Positions 17,590-26,434 are shown, numbered from the stretch's first letter. The stretch is DNA of 64,000 bases from Neisseria bacilliformis (GCF_014055025.1 NZ_CP059571.1:1116001-1180000); one strand, 5' to 3'. The notes: generated by a model not told the origin, from the sequence alone. A program made the numbers and translations.

Positions 17590-19002
17590 TTACATCAAAA
17601 AGAAATACGCCCACGCCGCTACCAGCGCGATGCTGAGGATATTGAGCACCATACCCACTTTGAGCATATCGCGCTGGGTGACGATGCCGGTACCGAACAC
17701 AATCGCATTCGGCGGTGTAGCCACCGGCAGCATAAAGGCGCAGGAGGCGCCGATGCCGATGATGAGCACCATCACTTCCTTGGGCATGCCCATCTGTTCG
17801 GCCACGCTGGCAAACACCGGCACGAGCAGGGCGGCGGAGGCGGTGTTGCTGGTGAACTCGGTGAGGAAGATGATGAAGGCGGACACGGCGAGGATCACGA
17901 TAAAGGGATGCGCCAGCACGAAGGTGCTCGCCATTTCCTGACCCAGCGCGGCGGAAGCGCCCGATTTTTGCAGCAGCGTGCTCAGGGTGATGCCGCCGCC
18001 AAAGAGCAGCAGCACGCCCCAGTCGGTATTGCGCGCCACTTCGCGCCAGCGTACCACGCCGAAAATCACCACGGCCACGGCGGCGGTGAGGGCGACGAAA
18101 GAGTCGGGGCTGGAAATGCCCAGCTCTTTTTTCAGCGTGTCGCCGAAGATCCACGCCACGGCGGCAGCCAGGAAAATCAGCATGGCAATCACACGGTGCA
18201 GCGTCCACGGGATGTCTTCGTGTTCCACCTGTACTTTGGCCGACAGATTGGGCTTGAGCACCACAAACAGCGAAAACAGCATCAGCGGCAAGAGCGCCAG
18301 CATCATCGGCAGGCCGAACTTCATCCAGCCGGCAAAATCCAAGCCCAGCGCCTTGGCGGCAATCGCGTTCGGCGGCGAGCCGACCACCGTACCCAGCCCG
18401 CCGATGCTGGCGCAGTAGGCGATGCCCAAGAGCACGAAGACAAAGGTGTTGCGGTCTTTTTCCTTGTCCAGATGGCTCATCAGCCCCATTGCCAGCGGCA
18501 GCATCATCGCCGCCGTGGCCGTGTTGCTGATCCACATCGACAAAAATGCGGTAACGGCAAACAGCAGGTGCACGGCGACAAAAGTATTGCCGCGCGAGAG
18601 CGAAATCAGCCACACGGCAATTTTGCGGTCGAGCTTCTGCATATGCAGCGCCGTCGCCAGCGCAAAGCCGCCGAAAAACACATAGATAATCGGATCGGCA
18701 AAGCCCGCCAGCGCGGCCTTGGTGTCCATATCGGGGATTTTGAACAGAATGGCAAACAGCGGTACGATCAGCGCGGTCACGGTAATGTGTACCGCTTCGG
18801 TGAACCACATAATCGCCACGAAGGCCAGAATGGTCAGCCCCTTATTGACATCGCTGTCGTAGGGCAGGATTTGGTAGAGCACCGCACTGATAAGCGCGGC
18901 AACGATGGCGATCACCAGCCCGCGAAAATCGGTTATCGGCGCCTGCGCGCTCAATAACTCGACGTTTTCCGGCTGCTGTTCGCTTTTCGGTTTGTCGGTC
19001 AT
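17590..19002 (-). CDS. SLC13/DASS family dicarboxylate (or other anion) permease
   Basis: A 470-residue inner-membrane transporter with about 12 helices. It carries both SNT-type sodium and substrate motifs of the divalent anion:Na+ symporters: WISNTATAAMMLPLA in the first half and TSNTASAALLVPVFA in the second, each followed by a GxPPN/TPPN loop. Likely substrates are C4-dicarboxylates, but sulfate-type members exist. The start at 19002 follows CGGGAGAG, and the earlier open frame continues into fabB antisense DNA. No regulator gene is adjacent. Confidence 0.88.
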   Translation of the reverse strand: MTDKPKSEQQPENVELLSAQAPITDFRGLVIAIVAALISAVLYQILPYDSDVNKGLTILAFVAIMWFTEAVHITVTALIVPLFAILFKIPDMDTKAALAGFADPIIYVFFGGFALATALHMQKLDRKIAVWLISLSRGNTFVAVHLLFAVTAFLSMWISNTATAAMMLPLAMGLMSHLDKEKDRNTFVFVLLGIAYCASIGGLGTVVGSPPNAIAAKALGLDFAGWMKFGLPMMLALLPLMLFSLFVVLKPNLSAKVQVEHEDIPWTLHRVIAMLIFLAAAVAWIFGDTLKKELGISSPDSFVALTAAVAVVIFGVVRWREVARNTDWGVLLLFGGGITLSTLLQKSGASAALGQEMASTFVLAHPFIVILAVSAFIIFLTEFTSNTASAALLVPVFASVAEQMGMPKEVMVLIIGIGASCAFMLPVATPPNAIVFGTGIVTQRDMLKVGMVLNILSIALVAAWAYFFLM

Positions 19003-19216
19003 GGAAATCTCTCCCGGGTTGGATTCTTCTTGCGGCGGTTTACCCGCCTGCCGCATAAGATAACATGAGTTTACACGGCGGCGCAAAAGGATTGCGCGAA
19101 CGGCGGGAGGCCGTCTGAAAAAGGCAGAGGAACGGCTTTGCGGGCGGCGCAAGGGCAGGGCGGCAGACACAAGGCCGTCTGAAAAGCGGGGGCTGCGTGT
19201 TTGGCGGTGGCAAGGC

Positions 19217-19255
19217 AAAAGGCCGTCTGAAAACTGTGTTTTCAGACGGCCTCTC
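19217..19255. terminator. Paired-DUS terminator of fabB
   Basis: AAAAGGCCGTCTGAAAAC and GTTTTCAGACGGCCT enclose a short loop, 22 bp beyond the fabB stop codon. Confidence 0.7.
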
Positions 19256-19277
19256 TTGTGCGGCGGGGTACGGTTTG

Positions 19278-20492
19278 CTATTTGACCCGGCTGAATATCA
19301 GCGTGGCATTGGTTCCGCCGAAGCCGAAGCTGTTGGACATGACGGCGTTGAGTTTGGCGGGGCGGTTTTCGCGGACGATGGGCAGACCGGTGGCGTGTTC
19401 GTCGAGCGTTTCGATGTTGGCGCTGGCGCAGGCAAAATCGTTCTGCATCATCAGAATCGAGTAAATCGCTTCGTTCGAACCTGCCGCGCCTTGTGCGTGG
19501 CCGGAAAGCGACTTGGTGGAACTGATAAACGGGATTTCCTGTCCGGCGAACACTTCGCGGATGGCGCCCAATTCTTTGGTATCGCCGACCGGCGTAGATG
19601 TGCCGTGGGCGTTGATGTAATCGACTTTGCCGCCGTGCTGCGCCAATGCCATCTGCATACAGCGCACTGCGCCTTCGCCGGAAGGCTGCACCATGTCGTA
19701 GCCGTCGGAAGTCGCGCCGTAGCCGGTCAGTTCGCACAGGATGTTCGCACCGCGCGCTTTGGCGTGTTCGTACTCTTCCATGACGAGGATGCTGCCGCCG
19801 CCTGAAATCACGAAGCCGTCGCGGTTGGCATCGTAGGCGCGGCTGGCTTTTTCGGGGGTGTCGTTGTATTTGCTGGACAGTGCGCCCATGGCGTCGAACA
19901 GGCTGCTCATCGCCCAGTGGACTTCTTCGCCGCCGCCGGCGAAAACGATGTCTTGTTTGCCCAGTTGGATGAGTTCGGCGGCATGGCCAATACAGTGTGC
20001 GGAAGTGGAGCAGGCGGAGCTGATGGAATAGTTCACGCCTTTGATTTTAAACGGGGTGGCCAAACAGGCGGATACGGTGGAAGCCATACATTTGGTTACG
20101 CCGTAGGGGCCGATGCGCTTCACGCCGCTGGCGCGCAGGGTGTCGGCTGCTTCCACCTGAGAAGACGAAGACGCGCCGCCGCTGCCGGTTACGATGCCGG
20201 TGCGGATGTTGGAAACCTGCTCTTCGGTCAGGCCGGCATGGGCGATGGCTTCCTGCATGGCGATGTAGGCATAGGCCGCCGCGTTGCCCATAAAGCGCAG
20301 GATTTTGCGGTCGATGTGGTCTTTGGGGTCGATTTTGATGTTGCCGGCCACGTGGGAGCGCATGCCCATTTCGCGGTAGCTTTCGTCAAACGAAATGCCG
20401 GATTTCAGGTTTTGCAGGGAAGAGAGGACTTCGCGGCAGTTGTTGCCGAGACTGGATACGATGCCGATGCCGGTTACGACGACTCGTTTCAT
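19278..20492 (-). CDS. fabB: Beta-ketoacyl-ACP synthase I
   Basis: FabB condenses malonyl-ACP with acyl-ACP and is needed to elongate the unsaturated intermediates made by FabA. The 404-residue sequence has the catalytic Cys in [16 protein letters not shown] and the two active-site His in [13 protein letters not shown] and [17 protein letters not shown], plus [13 protein letters not shown] near the C-terminus. Length and the [18 protein letters not shown] start favour FabB over FabF. The gene lies just downstream of fabA, as in other Proteobacteria that make unsaturated fatty acids anaerobically. Confidence 0.93.
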   Translation of the reverse strand: MKRVVVTGIGIVSSLGNNCREVLSSLQNLKSGISFDESYREMGMRSHVAGNIKIDPKDHIDRKILRFMGNAAAYAYIAMQEAIAHAGLTEEQVSNIRTGIVTGSGGASSSSQVEAADTLRASGVKRIGPYGVTKCMASTVSACLATPFKIKGVNYSISSACSTSAHCIGHAAELIQLGKQDIVFAGGGEEVHWAMSSLFDAMGALSSKYNDTPEKASRAYDANRDGFVISGGGSILVMEEYEHAKARGANILCELTGYGATSDGYDMVQPSGEGAVRCMQMALAQHGGKVDYINAHGTSTPVGDTKELGAIREVFAGQEIPFISSTKSLSGHAQGAAGSNEAIYSILMMQNDFACASANIETLDEHATGLPIVRENRPAKLNAVMSNSFGFGGTNATLIFSRVK

Positions 20493-20605
20493 GGTTCAAA
20501 CTCCGGTGTGGTGGGCAGCCTGAAAGGGTTTTCAGACGGCCTTTTTATATGGATGAGGCCGTCTGAAAAGCGGGTGGGTGCGTTTCAGGCAGCCTGAAAA
20601 AGGGC

Positions 20606-21130
20606 TTAGAAATCGTCGGTGCTGGTGAAGAGGCCGACGCGCAGGCCGTTGCCTTCGTAGATTTTTTTGCCGTCCACGCTCATTTCGGCGTCGGCGATGC
20701 CCAGCACCAGCTTGCTGTTCATCACGCGTTTGATGTGGATGTGGTAGGTGATTTTTTTGTGTTTGGGCAGCACTTGTCCGCTGAATTTGACTTCGGCGCA
20801 GCCCAGCGCGCGGCCGCGCCCGGGTGCGCCGGTCCAGCCGAGATAGAAGCCGACAAGCTGCCACATGGCGTCCAGGCCGAGGCAGCCGGGCATGACGGGG
20901 TCGCCGATAAAGTGGCAGCCGAAAAACCACAAATCGGGGTTGATGTCGAGTTCGGCGACAATTTCGCCTTTGCCGTATTTGCCGCCGGTGCTGTTGATTT
21001 CGGTGATGCGGTCGATCATCAGCATGTCGGGCAGAGGGAGCTGGGCGTTGCCCGCGCCGAACAGTTCGCCGCGCCCGCAGGCGAGGAGTTCTTCTTTGGT
21101 GTAGCTCGATTGGGGAGTGAAGGTGGTCAT
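20606..21130 (-). CDS. fabA: 3-hydroxydecanoyl-ACP dehydratase/isomerase
   Basis: FabA dehydrates 3-hydroxydecanoyl-ACP and isomerises the product to cis-3-decenoyl-ACP, the entry to unsaturated fatty acids. The 174-residue protein has the hot-dog helix with catalytic His ([20 protein letters not shown]) and Asp in [12 protein letters not shown]. It precedes fabB, with a gap of about 110 bp holding DUS copies. A 7-6-7 palindrome sits between its probable -10 and its start. Confidence 0.95.
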   Translation of the reverse strand: MTTFTPQSSYTKEELLACGRGELFGAGNAQLPLPDMLMIDRITEINSTGGKYGKGEIVAELDINPDLWFFGCHFIGDPVMPGCLGLDAMWQLVGFYLGWTGAPGRGRALGCAEVKFSGQVLPKHKKITYHIHIKRVMNSKLVLGIADAEMSVDGKKIYEGNGLRVGLFTSTDDF

Positions 21131-21154
21131 GGGGTTCCTTAGACTGGTTTTGAG

Positions 21155-21174
21155 TTTAGAGACTATGCTCTAAA
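21155..21174 (-). promoter_or_regulatory. Palindromic operator candidate at the fabA promoter
   Basis: TTTAGAG-ACTATG-CTCTAAA is a perfect 7-bp inverted repeat with a 6-bp centre. On the minus strand TAGAAT at 21182-21187 fits a -10, which would put the palindrome over the transcription start and first bases of the message, a typical repressor position. The cognate regulator is not identified. Confidence 0.5.
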
Positions 21175-21250
21175 AGGGCGCATTCTATATGCACGCGGGG
21201 CGGTGCCGCAACTTTGTTTGTATGCCGCGCCGCAGATTGCGGGCGGGTGT

Positions 21251-21976
21251 TCACAGCGCGCCCCGTTGCAGTCCGGCGAGAAAGCCGCGCAGGGCGAAGG
21301 AGCGCAGGTTTTCGGGCGCGAGCAGGGTGAGGCAGACCAGCTCGTCGCCCTCGGCGTGGCGCGGGTTGCGGCTGCGGAAGTAGGCGGCTTCGGGGTTGGC
21401 GGCGGTTTTTTCGTTGAGCCATTCGCTTTTGAGGTGGCCTTGCGATTCGGGGTAGCGGATGAGGCCGCTGTCGGGGCGGTAGTGTGCGCCGAAGCGGGCG
21501 GCGGCGAGGCGGTCGATAAGCCGCTGTATGTCGGGCGGGGTGGGGCGGCGGCGGTTGGGGTAGTAGTTTTTGCTGAACGCGTTGAGGTAGCGGTAGGTGC
21601 GGTCGCCTTTGACGATTAACAGCCAGTAGAGCGGGGTGTCGGGCTGCTGCGCTTTCAGACGGCCTGCCAGTTCGCACCAGGCCAGCGGCAGGGTTTGTTC
21701 GCCCCAGTAGCGGTGGTCGATGATGGTGTCGCCGGAGAAGAGGGCGCGGCCGGTTTGGCCTTCGTGGGAAAACGGCAGGATTTTCAGGGTGGTGAAGCCG
21801 CGCGTTCGGCCGTGTTCGTCTTCCAGCAGCAGGATGTGGTCTTTTTCGGCGAGGTCGCGGGAGAACAGTTCGGGTGAAGTGCCGCCGTAGTAGCGCGCAT
21901 AGAGGGCGTAGAGCTCGGCGGTGCGGGCGGCGGAGAGGTTTTGCGGGGTATCGGTGCGGGTGGCGAGTTTGTTCAT
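21251..21976 (-). CDS. Unknown protein, possibly GNAT-like, in the GH3/Rieske locus
   Basis: A 241-residue soluble protein, MNKLATRTDTPQNLSAARTA onward, that I cannot place in a named family. ILLLEDEHGRTRGFTTLKI followed by a strand-rich core and YWLLIVKGDRTYRYLNAFSK suggests an acyltransferase (GNAT-like) fold, but the acetyl-CoA loop is not obvious. Its ATG overlaps the stop of the upstream membrane protein (ATGA), so it belongs to the Rieske operon. It is the last gene of the group before fabA. Confidence 0.7.
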   Translation of the reverse strand: MNKLATRTDTPQNLSAARTAELYALYARYYGGTSPELFSRDLAEKDHILLLEDEHGRTRGFTTLKILPFSHEGQTGRALFSGDTIIDHRYWGEQTLPLAWCELAGRLKAQQPDTPLYWLLIVKGDRTYRYLNAFSKNYYPNRRRPTPPDIQRLIDRLAAARFGAHYRPDSGLIRYPESQGHLKSEWLNEKTAANPEAAYFRSRNPRHAEGDELVCLTLLAPENLRSFALRGFLAGLQRGAL

Positions 21977-22551
21977 GGCAGCTTGCGGGTGAGGTGGACG
22001 AGCCAGAGGGCGAGGGCGGAAACGATGGCGGCGGTGGCGGCCTGGTTGGCCAGATGGGGGCTTTCCCAGCCGACAAACCACACTTTTGCGTGCGGGTGGT
22101 GGCGGTGGAAGGCGGCGATGTAGGCGGCGAAATACGCTTCGGCGGCGAACATGGCGGCCATAACGGCGAGGTTGGCGGCCAAAAGGCGCGGTGTTTCGCG
22201 GCGGCACAGCCATGCGGCACTCAGCAGGACGGCGATGCTGGCGAGGTCGTGGGCGATGCCGTAGGCGTACTGCCAGCAGCCGCAGCCGTACATTAAAAAC
22301 ACTTCGGCGAGGGCGCGGGCGAGCATGGGCAGCCAGAAAACGAGATAGGCAGTTTTCAGACGACCTGAAACGCGTTCGGCGCAAAACACCACGGGCGGCA
22401 GCAGCAGCCAGAACAACACGGTCGCCCCCAGCCACAGGGCTTTGGGCAGAGCGATTTGCCCGCCCGCTGCGGCGAAATGGTTTTGCCAAACATAAAACAG
22501 CAGCGCGGCGGCCAGCGTCAGCCAAGAGGCCGTCTGAAAAGCGCGTTTCAC
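21973..22551 (-). CDS. Integral membrane protein of the Rieske operon, unknown function
   Basis: A 192-residue protein with about six hydrophobic helices. It starts with GTG at 22551, inside the stop of the Rieske gene (GTGA), and its own stop overlaps the next gene's ATG. The coupling on both sides argues that the three products act together. MYGCGCWQYAYGIAHDLASI includes paired Cys and a His that could bind a metal or heme, but no family was recognised. A diverged uptake sequence is translated within it (RLKTAYLVF region). Confidence 0.72.
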   Translation of the reverse strand: MKRAFQTASWLTLAAALLFYVWQNHFAAAGGQIALPKALWLGATVLFWLLLPPVVFCAERVSGRLKTAYLVFWLPMLARALAEVFLMYGCGCWQYAYGIAHDLASIAVLLSAAWLCRRETPRLLAANLAVMAAMFAAEAYFAAYIAAFHRHHPHAKVWFVGWESPHLANQAATAAIVSALALWLVHLTRKLP

Positions 22552-23588
22552 AAATGCAGCTCCTGTTCGCGCACCACGCCCGCCGCTTCCGGCGTGCCGC
22601 CTTCGGCGAGGGTTTTGCGCCAGGCCGTGATTTCCGGCATCAGCAGGTCGGCCGCGCTGTTGCAGAAGCGGGCGCGGCCGCCGAAACGGTCGATGTTGTC
22701 GCGCTGCTGCTTCATCATGGCGACGTCCTGACGGATGATAAGCTGCGAGAGCGGCTGGAACACCAGGCGGATAAGCGGGTTCAGCCGGCCGAATTTGTAG
22801 CTGACGACGGTGTGCACTTCGGTGGTGTCCTTATCCAGCGGCGTGCAGGAGGAAGTAACGATGTAGTGTTTGCCGTCGGAGAAGCGGTAGTCGACGCGCG
22901 AGGTGGCGGGGGCGATGAAGCGGTCGGTGTGCGACATTTCGGTATCGCTGTTTTGCAGCAGCTTCCACACCAGGCTTTTTTCGCGCGGCTCGTTTGCGTA
23001 TTCGATTTGCGCGCCGTCGGCATTGCGCCGCAGCAGGGCGCGCACGGGTTTGCCGGTGGGGGTGCGGAACCAGGAGTTGTGCACATACACCGCGTGCGGG
23101 CAGTCGAGGAAGTTTTCCAAGCACCAGTCGACGGGCGCGGCAAAGCGGGTTTTCATGCGGAAGGTGGTGTAGCCCGCCTCGTCCAGGCAGGCGAAAGGCA
23201 GCGGCGCGGGCGTGGCGGGCGTGCCGATACACAGCCAGACATAGCCGTCCTGCGCCGTGCAGTGTACGGCGGGCACGCGCACGTCGGGCGTGCCGCCGCA
23301 GCCGCACAGGGCGGGAATCTCCGCCAGCCTGCCGTCGCCGTCGAACGACCAGCCGTGGTAGGCGCATTTGAGGCAGCCGTTTTCCACTTTGCCGATCGAC
23401 AGCGGCACGTTGCGGTGCGGGCAGCAGTCGACAAGCGCGGCATAGCGGCCGCCGCCCTGATGGAAAACGGCGTAGTGCCGCCCGAAAAGCCGCACGGCCT
23501 GCGGCTTTTTGCGCACGTCTTTTTCGCGTGCGGTGATGTACCAATAGTTATGCAGGCCGTCGGCGGCGGGCTGTTCGGGGGTGGTCAT
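22548..23588 (-). CDS. Rieske non-heme iron oxygenase
   Basis: A 346-residue oxygenase. The Rieske [2Fe-2S] ligands are visible as C56-P-H58 (CCPHRNVPLSIG) and C75-A-Y-H78 (CAYHGW). The catalytic mononuclear iron site follows as D161, H164 and H169 in NFLDCPHAVYVHNSW. The layout matches alpha subunits of the single-component type (pheophorbide a oxygenase/vanillate demethylase-like). No ferredoxin or reductase gene adjoins it, so electrons must come from elsewhere, perhaps the Fpr encoded near 28 kb (speculative). It heads a coupled three-gene set. The substrate is unknown. Confidence 0.88.
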   Translation of the reverse strand: MTTPEQPAADGLHNYWYITAREKDVRKKPQAVRLFGRHYAVFHQGGGRYAALVDCCPHRNVPLSIGKVENGCLKCAYHGWSFDGDGRLAEIPALCGCGGTPDVRVPAVHCTAQDGYVWLCIGTPATPAPLPFACLDEAGYTTFRMKTRFAAPVDWCLENFLDCPHAVYVHNSWFRTPTGKPVRALLRRNADGAQIEYANEPREKSLVWKLLQNSDTEMSHTDRFIAPATSRVDYRFSDGKHYIVTSSCTPLDKDTTEVHTVVSYKFGRLNPLIRLVFQPLSQLIIRQDVAMMKQQRDNIDRFGGRARFCNSAADLLMPEITAWRKTLAEGGTPEAAGVVREQELHL

Positions 23589-23959
23589 GGCGTGTTCCTT
23601 GTTTGCTGTTTTGGTTTGGTTTTATGGTGTTGGCTGCGCCGAAGCTGCGCTTTCAGACGGCCTCTGCGGGTGTTTGAGGCCGTCTGAAAAACGGTTTGGC
23701 GCACGGGCGCGGCTGTTTGGTTTTCAGACGGCCTCTGCGCGCGCGGCATGTAGGGTGGGTCTTGGCCCACCGTTTCAGCCGCATCGTTAATGGTGGGTCG
23801 AGACCCACCCTACTGTGGCGCAAACTGCGCAGGGTTTCAGCCTTTTTTATCGCGCGATATGGTTTCAGACGGCCTCTGTACTCGTTGAGGCCGTCTGAAA
23901 GCGCAGCTTCGGCGCAGACAAAACACGGCTTTGCTGCGGCAAACGGGCAAAACGCTTTT
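23589..23959. other. Intergenic repeats between GH3 and Rieske genes
   Basis: No gene. It contains a GGCTGCGCCGAAGCTGCGC-DUS module (23630-23662), a DUS pair (23674-23735), a 64-bp GTAGGGTGGGTC inverted repeat (23750-23813), a further DUS and the GCGCAGCTTCGGCGCAG module (23885-23920). Confidence 0.65.
23750..23813. repeat. GTAGGGTGGGTC inverted-repeat element (64 bp)
   Basis: GTAGGGTGGGTCTTGGCCCACC faces GGTGGGTCGAGACCCACCCTAC, so the ends are complementary and each half is also a small hairpin. It shares the GTAGGG end with the composite element but has a different core. This is the only copy seen in the window. Confidence 0.7.
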
Positions 23960-25516
23960 TCAGACGGCCTCACCGTCTTCCGCAACCGGCGGCAGCAGCA
24001 GCGGGATTTTGCGCACGGCAAAACGCTGTTCCGCGCGGAAAAAGCCCGCCGCGTAAGCCTGCGGGTCGGCGCAAAAGTGCAATCGCAGGGCGGCGAGCTG
24101 GCCGGTGCGGCGGGCGTAGGCGTATTGCGGGTTGCCGCCGAGCGCGTCGTCCAGCCGCGCCGCCCAAGCGGGGTTTTGCGCCCAAGCGCGGCCGGCGCAC
24201 AGCAGGCGGTAGTAGGGCGGGTCGGCCTGTACGCCCTGCAACAGCGCGGCCTCGGGCAAATCGGGCGACACCTTTTCCATCGCGGCACGGACAAACGCCT
24301 CATTGAGTTTTTCGCCGCACAAATCGCTGCTCAGGCCGCCGCGTCCGACAAATTCGATTTGCGGCACGCCGCCGCGCAGGGCGTGCACGCGCACATGGTC
24401 GCCCGTGTCGTAGCGGTACAGCCCGCCCTGGGTGGTAACAATCAGGCGGTAGTCTTCACCCGCGCGGGTCTGCCAAACGGGCACAATGCCGTTCGCGCCG
24501 TGAAACTCGTAAAAATGGCTGTTCACGGCCAACAGCGGCAGGAGGCCGTCTGAAAACCGCCCGCCGCCGTTTTCAGACGGCCTCTCGGGCGGAGAAAACG
24601 GAATGCTGCCCGCAAATTCCGTCGCCAGCAGCCCTTTGCCTTCGACAAACACATGCGGCAGCCGCTTTTGCAGCGCGGCGGCGGGCGCGGCGGCGGTGTG
24701 GCTCGTCCAGCAGCTTACCGTGTCCAGCTGCGGCCAGATGGCGCGGGTGTCGGGAATGTCGCGCGACAGGGCACGGGCAAGCGCGGCTCGGCGGCGCGGG
24801 TCGGCGATGTGTGGCAGAAGCTCGTCCTGCCGCGTCTGCATGGTGTGCAGAAACAGCAGCAGCATGGTCGGGCTCCACAGCGACACGAAACTCAAATCCG
24901 GTGCCCCCAGCAGCAATTTCGCGCAGGCAAACTGCCATTCTTGCGCCGTTTGCGCCGACAAAAGCTCCGGCAGAAACAGCGTGCGCGGCGCAAGCGCGGC
25001 GGCGGTTTCTGTGCCGAAATAGTCCAAATCGCTGCCGCTGCCCAAAGGAATCCCGCCCTCGGTGTGCGTGCGTTCGCGTGCGGCGGGGCTGACGATGAAA
25101 AACAGTCTGCCCACAAACGCCTGCGGCCGCCGCCGCCGCAAATCCGCCAGCCACGGCAGCACGGCGCGGCGGAAGGCGACATACAGGCTCTCGGTGTAGG
25201 GCACGGGCTTCGCGCCGCCGGTGCTGCCGCCCGTTTCCTCAAAACAGACAACGGCTTCGGCGGTAAGCAGCCCGCGCCCGCCCGCCGCCGTGCGTTCTAT
25301 CAGCGGGCGCAGGTCTTCGTAAGCGGCCACGGGCACGGCGCGGGCGAAGTCTTCATAACAGCTGATGCGCGCGAAACCGTGCCGCCGCCCGTAGAGCGTG
25401 CCGCAGTTGGCGGCGAGGATGTCGGCCAGTATGCGCCGCTGCGCGCGCTGCGGGTCGGCCAAGGCCGTCTGAAAAGCGGCAAGGGCGGCGGCAAGGGCGG
25501 GAAGGGGCGGCATCAT
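23960..25516 (-). CDS. GH3-family acyl-adenylating/amido-synthetase-like enzyme
   Basis: About 518 residues of the GH3 superfamily, whose members adenylate a carboxylic acid and often couple it to an amine. Visible motifs are FEETGGSTGGAKPVPYTES (phosphate-binding loop), LLAVNSHFYEFHG and YRYDTGDHVRV (hinge), with GLSSDLCGEKLNEAFV in the C-terminal domain. A head-to-head DUS pair is translated mid-protein (RPSENGGGRFSDGL), probably a surface loop. The stop codon is supplied by a DUS (EDGEAV then TGA). The start is uncertain: ATG 25516 is used here, 25552 is possible, and neither has a strong ribosome-binding site. It lies upstream of the Rieske operon, 371 bp away. Confidence 0.82.
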   Translation of the reverse strand: MMPPLPALAAALAAFQTALADPQRAQRRILADILAANCGTLYGRRHGFARISCYEDFARAVPVAAYEDLRPLIERTAAGGRGLLTAEAVVCFEETGGSTGGAKPVPYTESLYVAFRRAVLPWLADLRRRRPQAFVGRLFFIVSPAARERTHTEGGIPLGSGSDLDYFGTETAAALAPRTLFLPELLSAQTAQEWQFACAKLLLGAPDLSFVSLWSPTMLLLFLHTMQTRQDELLPHIADPRRRAALARALSRDIPDTRAIWPQLDTVSCWTSHTAAAPAAALQKRLPHVFVEGKGLLATEFAGSIPFSPPERPSENGGGRFSDGLLPLLAVNSHFYEFHGANGIVPVWQTRAGEDYRLIVTTQGGLYRYDTGDHVRVHALRGGVPQIEFVGRGGLSSDLCGEKLNEAFVRAAMEKVSPDLPEAALLQGVQADPPYYRLLCAGRAWAQNPAWAARLDDALGGNPQYAYARRTGQLAALRLHFCADPQAYAAGFFRAEQRFAVRKIPLLLPPVAEDGEAV

Positions 25517-25577
25517 GGCGGCGGTTGCAAAAAGCGGCAAGATTACCCGCATCCGCGCGGTGTGGAAAGACGGCGCG

Positions 25578-25615
25578 GCGTTTTCAGAGTGCGAAGCCTC
25601 CCGCCTCGGGACGGC
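25578..25615. repeat. GAGGCGGGAGGCTTCGCACTCTGAAAA repeat
   Basis: In reverse orientation here; further copies lie at about 26733-26768 and 30476-30511. Each joins a degraded uptake core (GGCCGTCC or GGCAGTCC) to CGAGGCGGGAGGCTTCGCAC and ends CTCTGAAAA. Confidence 0.65.
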
Positions 25616-25694
25616 CTTATCACGCGGCAAAAGGCCGTCTGAAAATAAAAGATACGTTTATTCAATATATTGCGCCTTTATGTAAAGAGACTGC

Positions 25695-25723
25695 TTGCGC
25701 GGCGGGGGATAATTTGGTTTAAT
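25695..25723 (+). promoter_or_regulatory. Promoter of the tRNA-Val/Asp array
   Basis: TTGCGC and TTTAAT are spaced by 17 bp, and the following CCGCGC gives the GC-rich start region common at stable-RNA promoters. It begins about 50 bp upstream of the first tRNA. Confidence 0.5.
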
Positions 25724-25745
25724 CCGCGCTTCGCTGAAAAGCAGC

Positions 25746-25821
25746 GGGTGATTAGCTCAGTTGGTAGAGCGTCTGCCTTACAAGCAGAATGTCGGCGGTT
25801 CGACTCCGTCATCACCCACCA
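25746..25821 (+). tRNA. tRNA-Val (TAC), copy 1
   Basis: A 76-nt cloverleaf starting GGGTGATTAGCTCAG with anticodon loop CTTACAA and encoded CCA. First tRNA of three identical 228-bp Val-Asp units. Confidence 0.97.
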
Positions 25822-25855
25822 GTTTCTCCTTTCGTTGTCGGTTGGACAATGATGC

Positions 25856-25932
25856 GCGGTGGTAGCTCAGTTGGTTAGAGTACCGGCCTGTCACGCCGGG
25901 GGTCGCGGGTTCGAGCCCCGTCCGCCGCGCCA
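25856..25932 (+). tRNA. tRNA-Asp (GTC), copy 1
   Basis: A 77-nt cloverleaf GCGGTGGTAGCTCAG with anticodon loop CTGTCAC and encoded CCA. The acceptor stem contains one G-U pair. Confidence 0.97.
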
Positions 25933-25973
25933 AAGTTTCCCGAAATACCGAGGCAGTCAGTATTTTGTTTTAC

Positions 25974-26049
25974 GGGTGATTAGCTCAGTTGGTAGAGCGT
26001 CTGCCTTACAAGCAGAATGTCGGCGGTTCGACTCCGTCATCACCCACCA
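25974..26049 (+). tRNA. tRNA-Val (TAC), copy 2
   Basis: Identical to the copy at 25746, exactly 228 bp downstream. Confidence 0.97.
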
Positions 26050-26083
26050 GTTTCTCCTTTCGTTGTCGGTTGGACAATGATGC

Positions 26084-26160
26084 GCGGTGGTAGCTCAGTT
26101 GGTTAGAGTACCGGCCTGTCACGCCGGGGGTCGCGGGTTCGAGCCCCGTCCGCCGCGCCA
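26084..26160 (+). tRNA. tRNA-Asp (GTC), copy 2
   Basis: Identical to the copy at 25856, 228 bp downstream. Confidence 0.97.
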
Positions 26161-26201
26161 AAGTTTCCCGAAATACCGAGGCAGTCGGTATTTTGTTTTA
26201 C

Positions 26202-26277
26202 GGGTGATTAGCTCAGTTGGTAGAGCGTCTGCCTTACAAGCAGAATGTCGGCGGTTCGACTCCGTCATCACCCACCA
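26202..26277 (+). tRNA. tRNA-Val (TAC), copy 3
   Basis: Third identical copy, again at a 228-bp interval. Confidence 0.97.
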
Positions 26278-26311
26278 GTTTCTCCTTTCGTTGTCGGTTG
26301 GACAATGATGC

Positions 26312-26388
26312 GCGGTGGTAGCTCAGTTGGTTAGAGTACCGGCCTGTCACGCCGGGGGTCGCGGGTTCGAGCCCCGTCCGCCGCGCCA
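26312..26388 (+). tRNA. tRNA-Asp (GTC), copy 3
   Basis: Third identical copy; the transcript then runs into a hairpin terminator. Confidence 0.97.
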
Positions 26389-26410
26389 ATTAATTGATAC
26401 AACAGTAAAC

Positions 26411-26434
26411 ATCCGGCTTTAAGCCGGATTTTTT
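26411..26434 (+). terminator. Intrinsic terminator of the tRNA array
   Basis: ATCCGGCTTTAAGCCGGAT followed by six T residues, 22 bp after the last tRNA. One of the few terminators here not built from uptake sequences. Confidence 0.88.

Noticed and set aside
25746-26388. CRISPR-like regular 228-bp repetition
   Set aside because: The units are tRNA-Val and tRNA-Asp genes with intact cloverleafs.
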